Below, piece by piece: positions 18,484-27,688 of a stretch of 64,000 bases of DNA. The notes beneath the pieces were generated by a model. The model was not told where the DNA came from and made no database searches. It saw only the letters and a list, made by a program, of their open reading frames with translations. The number at the start of each line of letters is the position of its first letter. Position 1 is the first letter of the stretch. The position numbers and the translations under genes are program-made. Source of the stretch: Prochlorococcus sp. AG-409-B05 (GTDB taxonomy: Bacteria; Cyanobacteriota; Cyanobacteriia; PCC-6307; Cyanobiaceae); contig QCJK01000001.1 of the NCBI GenBank assembly GCA_003216075.1, positions 93,678 through 157,677 of the forward strand. Direction: 5' to 3'.

Positions 18484-18791
18484 GGACTTTGTTTTTATGC
18501 TTCCAGGCCCTTGCTATTAGCCCTAATAAATTCAATCTACTTAAAGTTGCTTCAGTCCATTACGACACTTGAAACCATGCTAAAACAGCTTTTTCTTAAA
18601 ATAACAGTTGTGTATTAAAGCGGAAAAGGACTAAAAAGATCCCCAAAAAATCAATACCTAAATCCCTCAAACCAAATGGCATAAGCATTTCTCTAAACTA
18701 TTGAGAAACTAGAATTATGATGATGAAGAATAAAAACTGCCACAAGTGAAAATGACTTCACCACCTTATTAAGCTCTATTGACAACGCAAA
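18484..18791. other. Intergenic region upstream of chlI
   Basis: About 308 bases without a convincing gene, tRNA or hairpin terminator. It presumably carries the chlI promoter and leader. I see no strong -10/-35 pair, and the longest open stretches are short and unconvincing. Confidence 0.4.
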
Positions 18792-19949
18792 ATGGTCTTC
18801 AAAGAGAGTACCAACTCTCCTGGCTATGAAACAATCCCAAACACCATCAACGAGTTGCCCGTGAGTTCAACAAGGAAGCGCAGGGTATTCCCCTTCTCTG
18901 CCGTTATTGGTCAAGAAGAGATGAAATTAGCTCTACTGCTCAATGTCATCGACCCACGCATAGGTGGAGTCATGATCATGGGTGATAGAGGCACAGGGAA
19001 ATCCACAACAATTCGTGCCCTTGCAGACCTTTTACCAGATATCGAAGTAGTTAGTGGAGACCCTTACAACAGCTCCCCAAATGATCCCGACCTTCAAAGC
19101 AGTGAGGTCAGAGAGAAAGTAGAAGACGGAGGGAATATTGAAACTGAAGGGAAACAAGTGCCAATGGTTGACCTCCCACTTGGCGCCACAGAAGATCGTC
19201 TTTGCGGAACTATCGATATAGAGAAGGCGCTTAGTGAAGGCGTAAGAGCTTTCGAACCAGGTCTTCTTGCTAAAGCAAACCGAGGACTGCTTTATGTTGA
19301 CGAGGTGAACCTTCTAGATGATCATCTGGTCGATGTTTTACTTGATTCAGCAGCATCTGGCTGGAATACAGTTGAAAGGGAAGGGATTTCTGTAAGACAC
19401 CCAGCTAGATTCGTACTAATTGGTTCAGGGAATCCAGAAGAAGGAGAACTACGTCCACAACTACTGGATCGATTTGGTATGAGCGTAGAAGTTCGAACTG
19501 TTAGAGACGCCGAACTTAGAGTTCAAGTTGTTGATCAACGCACAGCATTTGATAACGACCCAGAATCATTTGCAACTTCCAGTCAATCTGATCAAGATGC
19601 TCTTCAAAAAAAGGTAATTGATGCCCAACAACGTCTCCAGTCGGTAAGCATTGACAACGAACTTCGATTGAAAATCTCATCCATCTGCGGAGAATTAGAT
19701 GTAGATGGGCTACGTGGAGATATTGTTACAAATAGAGCCGCAAGAGCCTTAGCAGCTTTTGAAGGTCGTACCGACGTTTCAGAAGATGATATAGCGCGTG
19801 TCATCTCTTGCTCTCTAAGACATCGACTTCGCAAAGATCCTCTAGAACAAATTGATTCTGGTGACAGAGTAATAAAAGTTTTTTGCAAGATATTTGAACG
19901 AAATGAAGATGCTGATTTAACTGAATTCGAACTATCTATGAAGAGGTAA
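18792..19949 (+). CDS. chlI: Magnesium chelatase ATPase subunit I
   Basis: The AAA+ motor subunit of Mg-chelatase, which with ChlD and ChlH inserts Mg into protoporphyrin IX at the start of chlorophyll synthesis. The 385-residue protein shows Walker A in [15 protein letters not shown], Walker B in [20 protein letters not shown], sensor 1 in [22 protein letters not shown] and the C-terminal lid. ATG start. It is followed after 4 bases by ruvC, so the two are probably co-transcribed. Confidence 0.97.
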   Translation: MVFKESTNSPGYETIPNTINELPVSSTRKRRVFPFSAVIGQEEMKLALLLNVIDPRIGGVMIMGDRGTGKSTTIRALADLLPDIEVVSGDPYNSSPNDPDLQSSEVREKVEDGGNIETEGKQVPMVDLPLGATEDRLCGTIDIEKALSEGVRAFEPGLLAKANRGLLYVDEVNLLDDHLVDVLLDSAASGWNTVEREGISVRHPARFVLIGSGNPEEGELRPQLLDRFGMSVEVRTVRDAELRVQVVDQRTAFDNDPESFATSSQSDQDALQKKVIDAQQRLQSVSIDNELRLKISSICGELDVDGLRGDIVTNRAARALAAFEGRTDVSEDDIARVISCSLRHRLRKDPLEQIDSGDRVIKVFCKIFERNEDADLTEFELSMKR

Positions 19950-19953
19950 GTAA

Positions 19954-20418
19954 TTGCGAATCATGGGAATTGATCCAGGTCTAGCAAGACTTGGTTATGG
20001 GGTCATAGAAATAAGTGATGGACAGCAAATAATGCTTGATTGTGGAATCATTAGCACAAACCCTAAACAAGAAGAGGGCTTACGTCTAGTAGAAATATCA
20101 TCAGATCTTCGTCACTTAATTCGTAAATGGCAACCTAAGTTGGCAGCTGTAGAAAAATTCTTCTTCTACAGATCAAGTACTACGATTAGTGTTGTCCAAG
20201 CAAGAGGAGTAGTAATGATGACCCTTGCTCGTTTCAACATTCCTGTAATGGAATTTCCACCTATGCAAATCAAACTTGCTTTAGCAGGATCAGGTCACGC
20301 TCAAAAAGATGAAGTATTAGATGCCGTAATGCGTGAATTAAATCTTGAGAATCCACCACGCCCTGACGACGCCTCTGACGCTTTAGCAATAGCCCTTACT
20401 GCATGGTTCCAAAGATAA
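19954..20418 (+). CDS. ruvC: Holliday junction resolvase RuvC
   Basis: A crossover junction endonuclease that resolves Holliday junctions together with RuvAB. All four acidic residues appear in the expected places: Asp in [13 protein letters not shown], Glu in [10 protein letters not shown] and the two aspartates of the C-terminal [12 protein letters not shown]. The length of 154 residues is normal. It starts at TTG 19954, 4 bases after chlI. Confidence 0.96.
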   Translation: MRIMGIDPGLARLGYGVIEISDGQQIMLDCGIISTNPKQEEGLRLVEISSDLRHLIRKWQPKLAAVEKFFFYRSSTTISVVQARGVVMMTLARFNIPVMEFPPMQIKLALAGSGHAQKDEVLDAVMRELNLENPPRPDDASDALAIALTAWFQR

Positions 20419-20468
20419 GATCTAGTTTTACCAAACAAATCAAATTGATAATAATCATTCAATTAAAT

Positions 20469-21047
20469 ATGACAATCAAATCCAGAGAACTTAAAAACGA
20501 TTTGCGAAAAAAGTTCAAGCAAATTCGTTCAAAAGTTTTACCAAAGGTAGAAAAGAAAATAATCAATCAAGTCGAACAATATTTAATAAAATACTTTAAC
20601 AAAACTCAAAAAAAAGGATGTCTAGGTATATATTGGCCTTTGCCTGGCGAAATTAATCTTCTTCACTTAAAACAAACACTAAATACTCCTTTAGCTCTTC
20701 CGGCAACAACCTCTGAAGGCACTTTGGATTACCATCTCTGGCAAGAACTACCTCTAAAGTCAGATTCATCGAAAATTCCTTCTCCTATCAATGAAAAGAA
20801 GCTAAAACCGACTGAAATCAATCTTTTATTAGTGCCTGGAATTGCAATTGACAAATATGGATATCGACTTGGATATGGAGGTGGTTTTTTTGATCGTCTA
20901 AGAACGAATTACAAATGGCGTTCAATCCCATCTTTTCTTGTAATTCCTCAAGCCTGTGTATCACAAAAACCTTTGCCAAAAGAAAAATGGGATATTCCAT
21001 TTGATGGATGGATAAGTGAAGAAGGCCTAAAAAGCAAACTATTATGA
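20469..21047 (+). CDS. 5-formyltetrahydrofolate cyclo-ligase
   Basis: Converts 5-formyl-THF to 5,10-methenyl-THF using ATP, returning stored folate to the one-carbon pool. Its signature is the C-terminal LGYGGGFFDRL, with an N-terminal KSRELKNDLRKKF helix typical of the family. I use ATG 20469 (192 residues), because the region from the earlier ATG at 20403 overlaps ruvC and lacks family resemblance. It lies 50 bases after ruvC on the same strand. Confidence 0.9.
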   Translation: MTIKSRELKNDLRKKFKQIRSKVLPKVEKKIINQVEQYLIKYFNKTQKKGCLGIYWPLPGEINLLHLKQTLNTPLALPATTSEGTLDYHLWQELPLKSDSSKIPSPINEKKLKPTEINLLLVPGIAIDKYGYRLGYGGGFFDRLRTNYKWRSIPSFLVIPQACVSQKPLPKEKWDIPFDGWISEEGLKSKLL

Positions 21048-21253
21048 GACCAAAAAATTAGAATCAATTTATAACAGTAAATCCAAGATAAAGTTTCAGA
21101 GAGAATCCTAAAGACATAATAGAAGTTATATTAGTATACGTTGACATCTTATTTGAATTTAATATGACATTTTTCTGATCAAGGTCACAATAGTAAATTG
21201 GAACAACTAAATTTAGTCACTACTCCCATCTTAACCAAAAATCTGTAAATGAA

Positions 21254-21724
21254 ATGACCGAAACCACTTCAATCACTTCAACAGAAAATTTTGGCAGTGA
21301 AAAACTAAATATAATGGTTGATCGATTAAAAAACACCTCTGATCCACGAAGGCGTTACGAGTACGTGCTTTGGCTCGCCAAAAAATTACCCGTAATGTCT
21401 AAAGATTTGATGAAAGATAATATCAAAGTAAAGGGTTGCGTTTCGCAAGTCTATGTTCTTGGTGAGCATGATAAAAGCACAGGAACTATCCATTGGCAAG
21501 GTTACTCTGATGCACTAATTACTAAAGGACTACTCGCATTACTTATTCAAGGTCTTGATAACCTTACTCCTAAAGAAATTATAGATATAAATCCAAATTT
21601 CATTACTGCAACTGGACTTCATACCAGTCTTACTGCATCAAGAGCCAACGGATTTATGAACATACTTCTTTGCATGAAGGCCCAAGCCCATAGATTCATT
21701 AACAATGAAGCTCTGAGCATTTAA
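21254..21724 (+). CDS. sufE: Sulfur acceptor protein SufE
   Basis: Accepts persulfide sulfur from the cysteine desulfurase SufS and stimulates it during iron-sulfur cluster assembly. The 156-residue protein has the active cysteine Cys62 in VKGCVSQVYV and the typical helix RRYEYVLWLAKKLP before it. ATG start. The 207-base gap upstream has no evident RNA. The homoserine dehydrogenase gene follows after 43 bases. Confidence 0.94.
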   Translation: MTETTSITSTENFGSEKLNIMVDRLKNTSDPRRRYEYVLWLAKKLPVMSKDLMKDNIKVKGCVSQVYVLGEHDKSTGTIHWQGYSDALITKGLLALLIQGLDNLTPKEIIDINPNFITATGLHTSLTASRANGFMNILLCMKAQAHRFINNEALSI

Positions 21725-21767
21725 ATAGAGTCTGGCTAAAGCACTCAAGCTATAGGAGAAGAAAATC

Positions 21768-23084
21768 ATGGGCCAAAAAATTGGAATAGGCCTACTTGGT
21801 CTTGGAACAGTTGGAAGTGGGGTGGCCAATATCCTCATGAACAGCGAAGGAAGACATCCTTTAGTCTCAGAACTTGAATTAGTAAGCATTGCAGTTAGGG
21901 ATCTTGAGCGTCCAAGGAAGGTTGAAGTTCCTTCATCAATCACCACTACTAACCCGCAAGTGGTCATAGACAACCCTGCTGTTCAAATAGTGGTCGAAGT
22001 CATGGGGGGGATTGAGCCAGCAAGAACCCTAATCATGAAAGCAATCTCAGCAGGTAAATCAGTCGTTACGGCAAACAAAGCTGTTATAGCTCGACATGGG
22101 AAAGAGATTGCTGCAGCAGCTAATTCGGCAGGTGTTTATGTATTAATTGAAGCGGCTGTAGGTGGTGGGATACCAATTATTGAGCCTCTGAAGCAATCAC
22201 TGGGAGGTAATCAAATACAAAAGGTAACCGGAATCATCAATGGGACAACAAACTACATTCTCACAAAAATGGCAAAAGAAGGTATGCGCTACGAACAAGT
22301 ACTTAAAGAGGCCCAAGCGCTTGGATATGCAGAGTCAGATCCCGCAGCAGATGTAGATGGTTTAGATGCTGCTGACAAAATCGCCATTCTGAGTGGACTT
22401 GCATTTGGTGGGTCTATAGAACGCTCTGATATTCCAATTCAAGGGATATCAGACATTGATAATCGTGATGTGGGTTATGCCTCGCAACTTGGATACGAAG
22501 TAAAACTACTGGCAGTTGCAGAGCGTGTTTTAAAAGACAATCGGATCAAGACAACACTCCCCATAGCTGCCTGGGTCCAACCAACTTTAGTGCCAAACGA
22601 GCACCCCTTAGCAGGAGTTCATGGAGTCAATAATGCCATTCTTGTTGAAGGCGATCCAATTGGAGAAGTTATGTTCTATGGCCCTGGTGCAGGTGCAGGT
22701 CCCACTGCCTCAGCAGTGGTTGCAGACATTCTGAATATTGCCGGGATCAATAAGCTCGGATCTTCACCTAGAGCTCTTGATCCATTACTTGCTGCGAGTA
22801 GCTGGAGGGAATGTCAATTAGTTGATCCACATGCAATTGTCAAGCGCAATTACGTCCGTTTCAAAGCTCAAGACTCACCTGGAGTAATTGGAAAAATTGG
22901 AACTATTTTCGGTAACCATGGAGTTTCCATTGAATCAATTATCCAATTTGATACATCAAAAACTGGTGCAGAAATAGTTGTTATTACTCATACTGTCAAT
23001 CAAGGGAAAATCAAAAACTCTCTTGAAGAAATCCAAGCATTATCGGAGATCAAAGCAGTTAGTGCCCATATGGGATGCCTATAA
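21768..23084 (+). CDS. hom: Homoserine dehydrogenase
   Basis: Reduces aspartate semialdehyde to homoserine for threonine, methionine and isoleucine synthesis. At 438 residues it has the N-terminal nucleotide-binding GLLGLGTVGSGVANIL, the catalytic-domain segments VTANKAVIARHG and GIINGTTNYILTKM, and a C-terminal ACT domain (about residues 360-438) for feedback control by threonine. ATG start, preceded by AGGAGAAGAAA, a good ribosome-binding site. Confidence 0.97.
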   Translation: MGQKIGIGLLGLGTVGSGVANILMNSEGRHPLVSELELVSIAVRDLERPRKVEVPSSITTTNPQVVIDNPAVQIVVEVMGGIEPARTLIMKAISAGKSVVTANKAVIARHGKEIAAAANSAGVYVLIEAAVGGGIPIIEPLKQSLGGNQIQKVTGIINGTTNYILTKMAKEGMRYEQVLKEAQALGYAESDPAADVDGLDAADKIAILSGLAFGGSIERSDIPIQGISDIDNRDVGYASQLGYEVKLLAVAERVLKDNRIKTTLPIAAWVQPTLVPNEHPLAGVHGVNNAILVEGDPIGEVMFYGPGAGAGPTASAVVADILNIAGINKLGSSPRALDPLLAASSWRECQLVDPHAIVKRNYVRFKAQDSPGVIGKIGTIFGNHGVSIESIIQFDTSKTGAEIVVITHTVNQGKIKNSLEEIQALSEIKAVSAHMGCL

Positions 23085-23241
23085 GGTCACTATTCCTAGC
23101 CCAAGATATGCTTAAAACAATTCAGAGTACTAAAAGTCTTGTCAAAAAATCTAAAGACCCTGACTTAATTCCTATTTATTCATCCCAAGCGCTTTTATAT
23201 ATGAAGACAATCTCTTTGCATTAAAAGAGTCCAAAAAGATC

Positions 23242-23418
23242 ATGACCATCGATCTCCATCAGGGCGACTGTGTTCAACTCCAAAGTAGTGAGGATCTATT
23301 CCAAGTCATAGGAGTCGATGATGAACACAAGAAATGCTGGGTCAGAAGATGGCCACTTCTCCCTAACGGTTCTCCTGTATTTGAGATCTCAACACAACAG
23401 GTCTCCCTAAGAACTTGA
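23242..23418 (+). CDS. Small conserved hypothetical protein, 58 aa
   Basis: A 58-residue reading frame starting MTIDLHQGDCVQLQSSEDL and ending TQQVSLRT. The pattern of short beta strands (VQLQ, FQVIGVD, KCWVRRWPL, VFEIST) suggests a small SH3-like barrel, a type common among short cyanobacterial proteins. It has an ATG and lies between hom and the binding-protein gene in the same direction. I cannot assign a function. Confidence 0.6.
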   Translation: MTIDLHQGDCVQLQSSEDLFQVIGVDDEHKKCWVRRWPLLPNGSPVFEISTQQVSLRT

Positions 23419-23469
23419 TTTCAAAAATTCATTAAATTATTGGATAAACTCTACATATAAAATTGGTTT

Positions 23470-25074
23470 TTGAATAATTTCATACTAACAAAGAAAATAA
23501 AAGAAAAGATTCTAAAGTCCTTTCTTCTAATAATAAGTCTTACAATTATATTGGCTCAAAATTCATGTAAACCCAACAGGAATAGCTCTCGTATAATTGT
23601 TGCCGGAGCAGGAAAGATTACATCCCTTGATCCTGCACAAGCAAGTACTTTTCACGCTCTACAACTAATCAGCTCCCTTGGCGATCCCTTATACAAACTT
23701 GATTTAAAAGGAACTCTTCAGCCAAAGTTAGCGAGTGGACCTCCAAAAATCTCAGAGGATGGCTTAACTGTATTAATACCCATTCGCAAAAATGTTCTTT
23801 TCCACGATGGCTCCTCCTTTGATGCTGAAGCCATGGCATTTAGTTTGAAAAGATTCATAAGGATTGGGACACTTAATTATATTCTTAATGGAAGGATTGC
23901 TGCTATAGAGACACCAAATAAATTCTTATTGCAGCTAACCCTAACAAGACCATCTACTTCAATTTTAAACCTTTTAACATCAATCAATATAACTCCAATA
24001 TCACCTACTTCATATTCAAATTATAAGAATAAATTCCTTAATAATAAATTTGTAGGAACTGGTCCCTATAAGCTAACAAATTTCAGTTCTCAACACCAAA
24101 AACTAGAGCCATTTGAAGGTTATTGGGGTACACCAGCCAGTAATCAAGGCATCGATTTCATCCATCTAAGTAATTCAACTGCTCTTTTTTCAGCATTACG
24201 AACTGGTGAAATTGATGTCCTCCTATCTACTTCATTAGATGAAGATCATCGTAGATCCCTAAAAATAATGACCACACAAGGAAAATTAAAGGAAGGTAAA
24301 GGCTCGGCTTTAGAGATTGGATACATCACTTTTAATACTAAAACTCCTCCATTAAATAACTCTAATCTACGCAAAGCTCTTTTATATACAATTGATCGAA
24401 AGCTAATAACCCAAAGAGTTAGTTTTGGATTGAGAAAATCATTAAGATCATTAGTACCTTCTAGCTTAAATAAAAGAGCCAACACTCTCTGGCCAAAATA
24501 CAATCCAAAGAAAGCTAGAGATCTAATGAAGAAAGCGGGCTATTGCAATAATCAAAAACTTTCTTTGTCTTTCACATTTAGATCAAATGTTCCAGCCGAT
24601 AAATTATTAGCACTTACATGGCAATCACAAATCAAACGTGATCTCCATGATTGCATGAATTTAAGATTAAATGGAATTGAATCAACAACAATCTATCGAC
24701 AACTTGGAGAGGGTGCTTTCCAGGTTGTAATGCTCGATTGGCGCGGTGCTTACCCTGATCCTGAAGCTTACTTAGTACCTCTTCTAAGCTGTTCAAAAAT
24801 TACTAACACGCATTGTGAGGAAGGTGAAGCAGCAGCTAGCGGTAGCTTCTGGTCCTCTAATTGGATAGAAAAAGCTCTTAAACGATCAGATCTACTAACT
24901 GGCCAAGCACGCATGAATACCTACCAACAAATTGAAAATCGTGCAGTTGATGGAGGGGCTTATCTTCCCATCTGGCTTGATGAGCCTAGAGCCTGGTCCC
25001 AAAATCACATCAGCAAACCTCAATTCGATGGAAGCGGGCAACTCCTTTTAGATCACCTCAGAAAGCTTAATTAA
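23470..25074 (+). CDS. ABC transporter substrate-binding protein, peptide/nickel (SBP_bac_5) family
   Basis: A 534-residue extracytoplasmic solute receptor of the DppA/OppA/NikA type. The N-terminus is hydrophobic (about residues 14-31) and followed by a cysteine (Cys33) that may be lipidated, although the lipobox is weak. Family features include ITSLDPAQAST near the mature start, the binding-pocket region YKLTNF, and AYPDPEAYL near the C-terminus. It starts at TTG 23470, and its stop overlaps the permease ATG by one base (TAATG), so the two form a unit. The ligand is unknown; oligopeptides or nickel are only family possibilities. Confidence 0.9.
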   Translation: MNNFILTKKIKEKILKSFLLIISLTIILAQNSCKPNRNSSRIIVAGAGKITSLDPAQASTFHALQLISSLGDPLYKLDLKGTLQPKLASGPPKISEDGLTVLIPIRKNVLFHDGSSFDAEAMAFSLKRFIRIGTLNYILNGRIAAIETPNKFLLQLTLTRPSTSILNLLTSINITPISPTSYSNYKNKFLNNKFVGTGPYKLTNFSSQHQKLEPFEGYWGTPASNQGIDFIHLSNSTALFSALRTGEIDVLLSTSLDEDHRRSLKIMTTQGKLKEGKGSALEIGYITFNTKTPPLNNSNLRKALLYTIDRKLITQRVSFGLRKSLRSLVPSSLNKRANTLWPKYNPKKARDLMKKAGYCNNQKLSLSFTFRSNVPADKLLALTWQSQIKRDLHDCMNLRLNGIESTTIYRQLGEGAFQVVMLDWRGAYPDPEAYLVPLLSCSKITNTHCEEGEAAASGSFWSSNWIEKALKRSDLLTGQARMNTYQQIENRAVDGGAYLPIWLDEPRAWSQNHISKPQFDGSGQLLLDHLRKLN

Positions 25075-26093
25075 TGGGAAGGAAAAGAGCACTCATTCGA
25101 TATTGCGCAATTCGATTAGCACTAGCACCCTTGATGCTATGGCTAATTGCAAGTTTAGTTTTTATTCTTCTAAGAGTCGCTCCAGGCGATCCTGTTGATG
25201 CAATCCTCGGAAATCGTGCCAATGAAATCGCGAGAGAAGCTCTACGAGTAAAACTGGGATTAGATCTATCAGTATGGCAACAATATTCCAATTTTATAAT
25301 TGGATTAGCCCGTGGTGATCTAGGGGAGGCTCTTGTTAATCAGGAACCTGTAAGAGACATAATCACGAGATCTCTTCCCGCGAGCCTAGAGTTAAGTATT
25401 ACGGCACTAATTTTAGCTATTTCATTAGGTCTTTTGGTTGGCTTTACAGGAATCAAAAGTCCAGAAAGCAATATTGATCTTGCTGGTCGTATTTACGGAA
25501 TAAGCACTTACGCACTCCCACCATTTTGGGCCGCAATGTTAATGCAACTTCTTTTTGCTGTACTTCTTGGATGGTTACCTGTTGGAGGTAGATTTCCACC
25601 TAGCTTGATCCAACCAGAAGGAAGTGGATTTCTCATATTGGATTGCGTCATAAACAGAAACTGGATAGCACTACAAGGAACAATTAGACACCTTGTTTTA
25701 CCAGCAAGCACACTTGCAATATTATTAAGTGGGATTTTTAGTCGAGCACTAAGAATTAACCTTGAACGTGTACTTCAAACTGATCATATTCAAGCAGCCA
25801 GAAGTCGTGGCATAAAGGAATCACAAATCATTGCTGTTCATGCCTTACCAAATTCATTATTACCTGTACTCACTATTGCCGGGATAACAATTGCTTCGCT
25901 TGTTGGAGGAGCACTATTAATTGAAGTGACTTTTTCCTGGCCTGGAATAGCACTAAGACTTCAAGAGGCAATAAGCCAACGGGATTACCCAGTTGTTCAA
26001 GGTATTGTTGTTGTGATTGCAACTTTAGTAGTATTTGTAAGTGTTATAACAGATCTATTAGTTGCTTCAATTGATCCACGTGTAAGTTATTAA
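25074..26093 (+). CDS. ABC transporter permease, DppB/OppB type
   Basis: A 339-residue inner-membrane permease with about six membrane helices. It has the N-terminal segment typical of the DppB type (FILLRVAPGDPVDAILG) and the coupling EAA loop in QAARSRGIKESQIIAVHALPN near residues 240-260. It partners the binding protein just upstream. No second permease (DppC) or ATPase (DppD/F) is nearby, so those must be encoded elsewhere or the transporter is incomplete. Its stop overlaps the end of the convergent DUF1400 hydrolase gene by 4 bases. Confidence 0.92.
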   Translation: MGRKRALIRYCAIRLALAPLMLWLIASLVFILLRVAPGDPVDAILGNRANEIAREALRVKLGLDLSVWQQYSNFIIGLARGDLGEALVNQEPVRDIITRSLPASLELSITALILAISLGLLVGFTGIKSPESNIDLAGRIYGISTYALPPFWAAMLMQLLFAVLLGWLPVGGRFPPSLIQPEGSGFLILDCVINRNWIALQGTIRHLVLPASTLAILLSGIFSRALRINLERVLQTDHIQAARSRGIKESQIIAVHALPNSLLPVLTIAGITIASLVGGALLIEVTFSWPGIALRLQEAISQRDYPVVQGIVVVIATLVVFVSVITDLLVASIDPRVSY

Positions 26094-27688
26094 TTCCTAA
26101 GAAGTTTTTTCACCGCATTACGATTAAAAATATGTAACCGAAAATCACCTTTTTGTTTATGAACAGAAGTCCCGAGATCTTCAGTTGAATTAAGTTTTTC
26201 CAAGAAATTTCTTATTTCAAAAGCAAGCAATCCCTGCACCACCAATGGCTGAACTCCAACAATTGATTCACCTAATTGAAATAAGTCATCTCCCTTCTCC
26301 TGCGCCACTTGACCTTCAACCCGCACAGGAGAAAAGTGACTAGCACCTTCTATAAGTAAAGTTCGACTCTTGGAATTACTTGTAATAGCAAGTAAAAGTT
26401 CTAATTGTTCACTCATCGGAGGAGTTATCAAATCAAACGTACCTCCTGTAAGAAGAACTGGAAAAGGGATGTCCCCATTATCTCGAGTAGGCCACAACAA
26501 GCTTCCAAAACTATTAATAGCAACTACCGCGTCAATTTGAGGAATTGTTTTTTGTTCTGGTAATTGCACATCAACAAGCTGACACTGCAAAAGTTTTGAA
26601 AGATTAGTTAGAGAAAGATCATCCAAAGCCTTTTCACATCTCTTGGCTAGTCCTTGTTCTGGCACTGCACCAGAAGCCAACAAAGCTGTCAAAGCACCTA
26701 ATGAATGGCCTATAAGGACTACACGTTTCTGAGGTATTGCCAAAGTCCCCCTTTCTCTAGCAGTAAGTACTGCACGCAGATCAGCCAACCGATCTGGCAA
26801 GACCTCTGCACCAGGTACTGGTCGTAAACCATTTAATAAAGCTTGTACCGCTTGAGCATCACTTCCTGGATGCTCAAGGAGCAATACAATCCAGCCATCT
26901 CTGCTAAGACTACGAGCAAGCCATCGGAAATGCTCCTGGCTCCCTCCCAACCCAGGCATTAATACGATCCAGTTTTCTTTGATTCCAGCAAAAGGGGAAG
27001 GGCTCCACAATTCAAGATCCAAATGCTCTCTCCGATGCTCAACTCGAAGGACTTTTCGTTGATAAGAAGGTTCTTCGAGCTTCTCTTGCGAAGATTCACT
27101 TTCTTTAAATTGCTCATCGATTCTTTTCGAAGGCAGGCGACTCAAAGCCAATAGAAGTTGTTGCTGATTTTGCAATTCAATGCGCCATCTACTTGCAAGT
27201 TCCAACAACGCATCTAAATCTAAACGGATGCTTTTAGCTGGAAGAGCTTCCAACAAGTCCAAGGTGGTTACTTGAGACTGATTCTCCAAAAGAGACTCAA
27301 GAGTATTTATTACTAAATTTCCGCTGCTGTCTTCATCAAGTCGAACTAAATCACTAATCTCATCAAGCAATTGTATGCCAACCCAACTTCGCAACATTTG
27401 CCTAGCCATGCTTCTATCCTTTAGAAGAGGAGCCTGAAGAAGCTTGACTAACCCAGCCCTGCTTTCAACTTCAAGCAAATTCAACCAAGACGACAATTCG
27501 GAAGAATATGAACCTTTCGATCGTCCCCAAGCCGCCAATTCCTTAATGGATATGGCAATAGACATATCTTCGAACTGAACTTCTAGTCTTTCAGCCCCCT
27601 TGGAAGGCATATGCCCAATTGGCATAAAGATCAGACTGCTGAAGAGCCCAATCAAAACCTTCTTCAATATTGAGCGTCCTAAAAGCAA
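26090..27688 (-). CDS. Secreted alpha/beta hydrolase with N-terminal DUF1400
   Basis: A 532-residue protein with a hydrophobic N-terminal segment (about residues 8-25, likely signal peptide), a DUF1400-like helical region (about 30-200) and an alpha/beta hydrolase domain. The nucleophile elbow is GHSLGAL, preceded by an oxyanion-region LMPGLGGSQEHF; a later GASHF carries the probable catalytic histidine. In cyanobacteria this arrangement is annotated as a predicted dienelactone hydrolase- or lipase-like enzyme; the substrate is unknown. Its start region overlaps the start of the divergent MFS gene by 19 bases, and its stop overlaps the convergent permease. Confidence 0.8.
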   Translation of the reverse strand: MLLGRSILKKVLIGLFSSLIFMPIGHMPSKGAERLEVQFEDMSIAISIKELAAWGRSKGSYSSELSSWLNLLEVESRAGLVKLLQAPLLKDRSMARQMLRSWVGIQLLDEISDLVRLDEDSSGNLVINTLESLLENQSQVTTLDLLEALPAKSIRLDLDALLELASRWRIELQNQQQLLLALSRLPSKRIDEQFKESESSQEKLEEPSYQRKVLRVEHRREHLDLELWSPSPFAGIKENWIVLMPGLGGSQEHFRWLARSLSRDGWIVLLLEHPGSDAQAVQALLNGLRPVPGAEVLPDRLADLRAVLTARERGTLAIPQKRVVLIGHSLGALTALLASGAVPEQGLAKRCEKALDDLSLTNLSKLLQCQLVDVQLPEQKTIPQIDAVVAINSFGSLLWPTRDNGDIPFPVLLTGGTFDLITPPMSEQLELLLAITSNSKSRTLLIEGASHFSPVRVEGQVAQEKGDDLFQLGESIVGVQPLVVQGLLAFEIRNFLEKLNSTEDLGTSVHKQKGDFRLHIFNRNAVKKLLRN

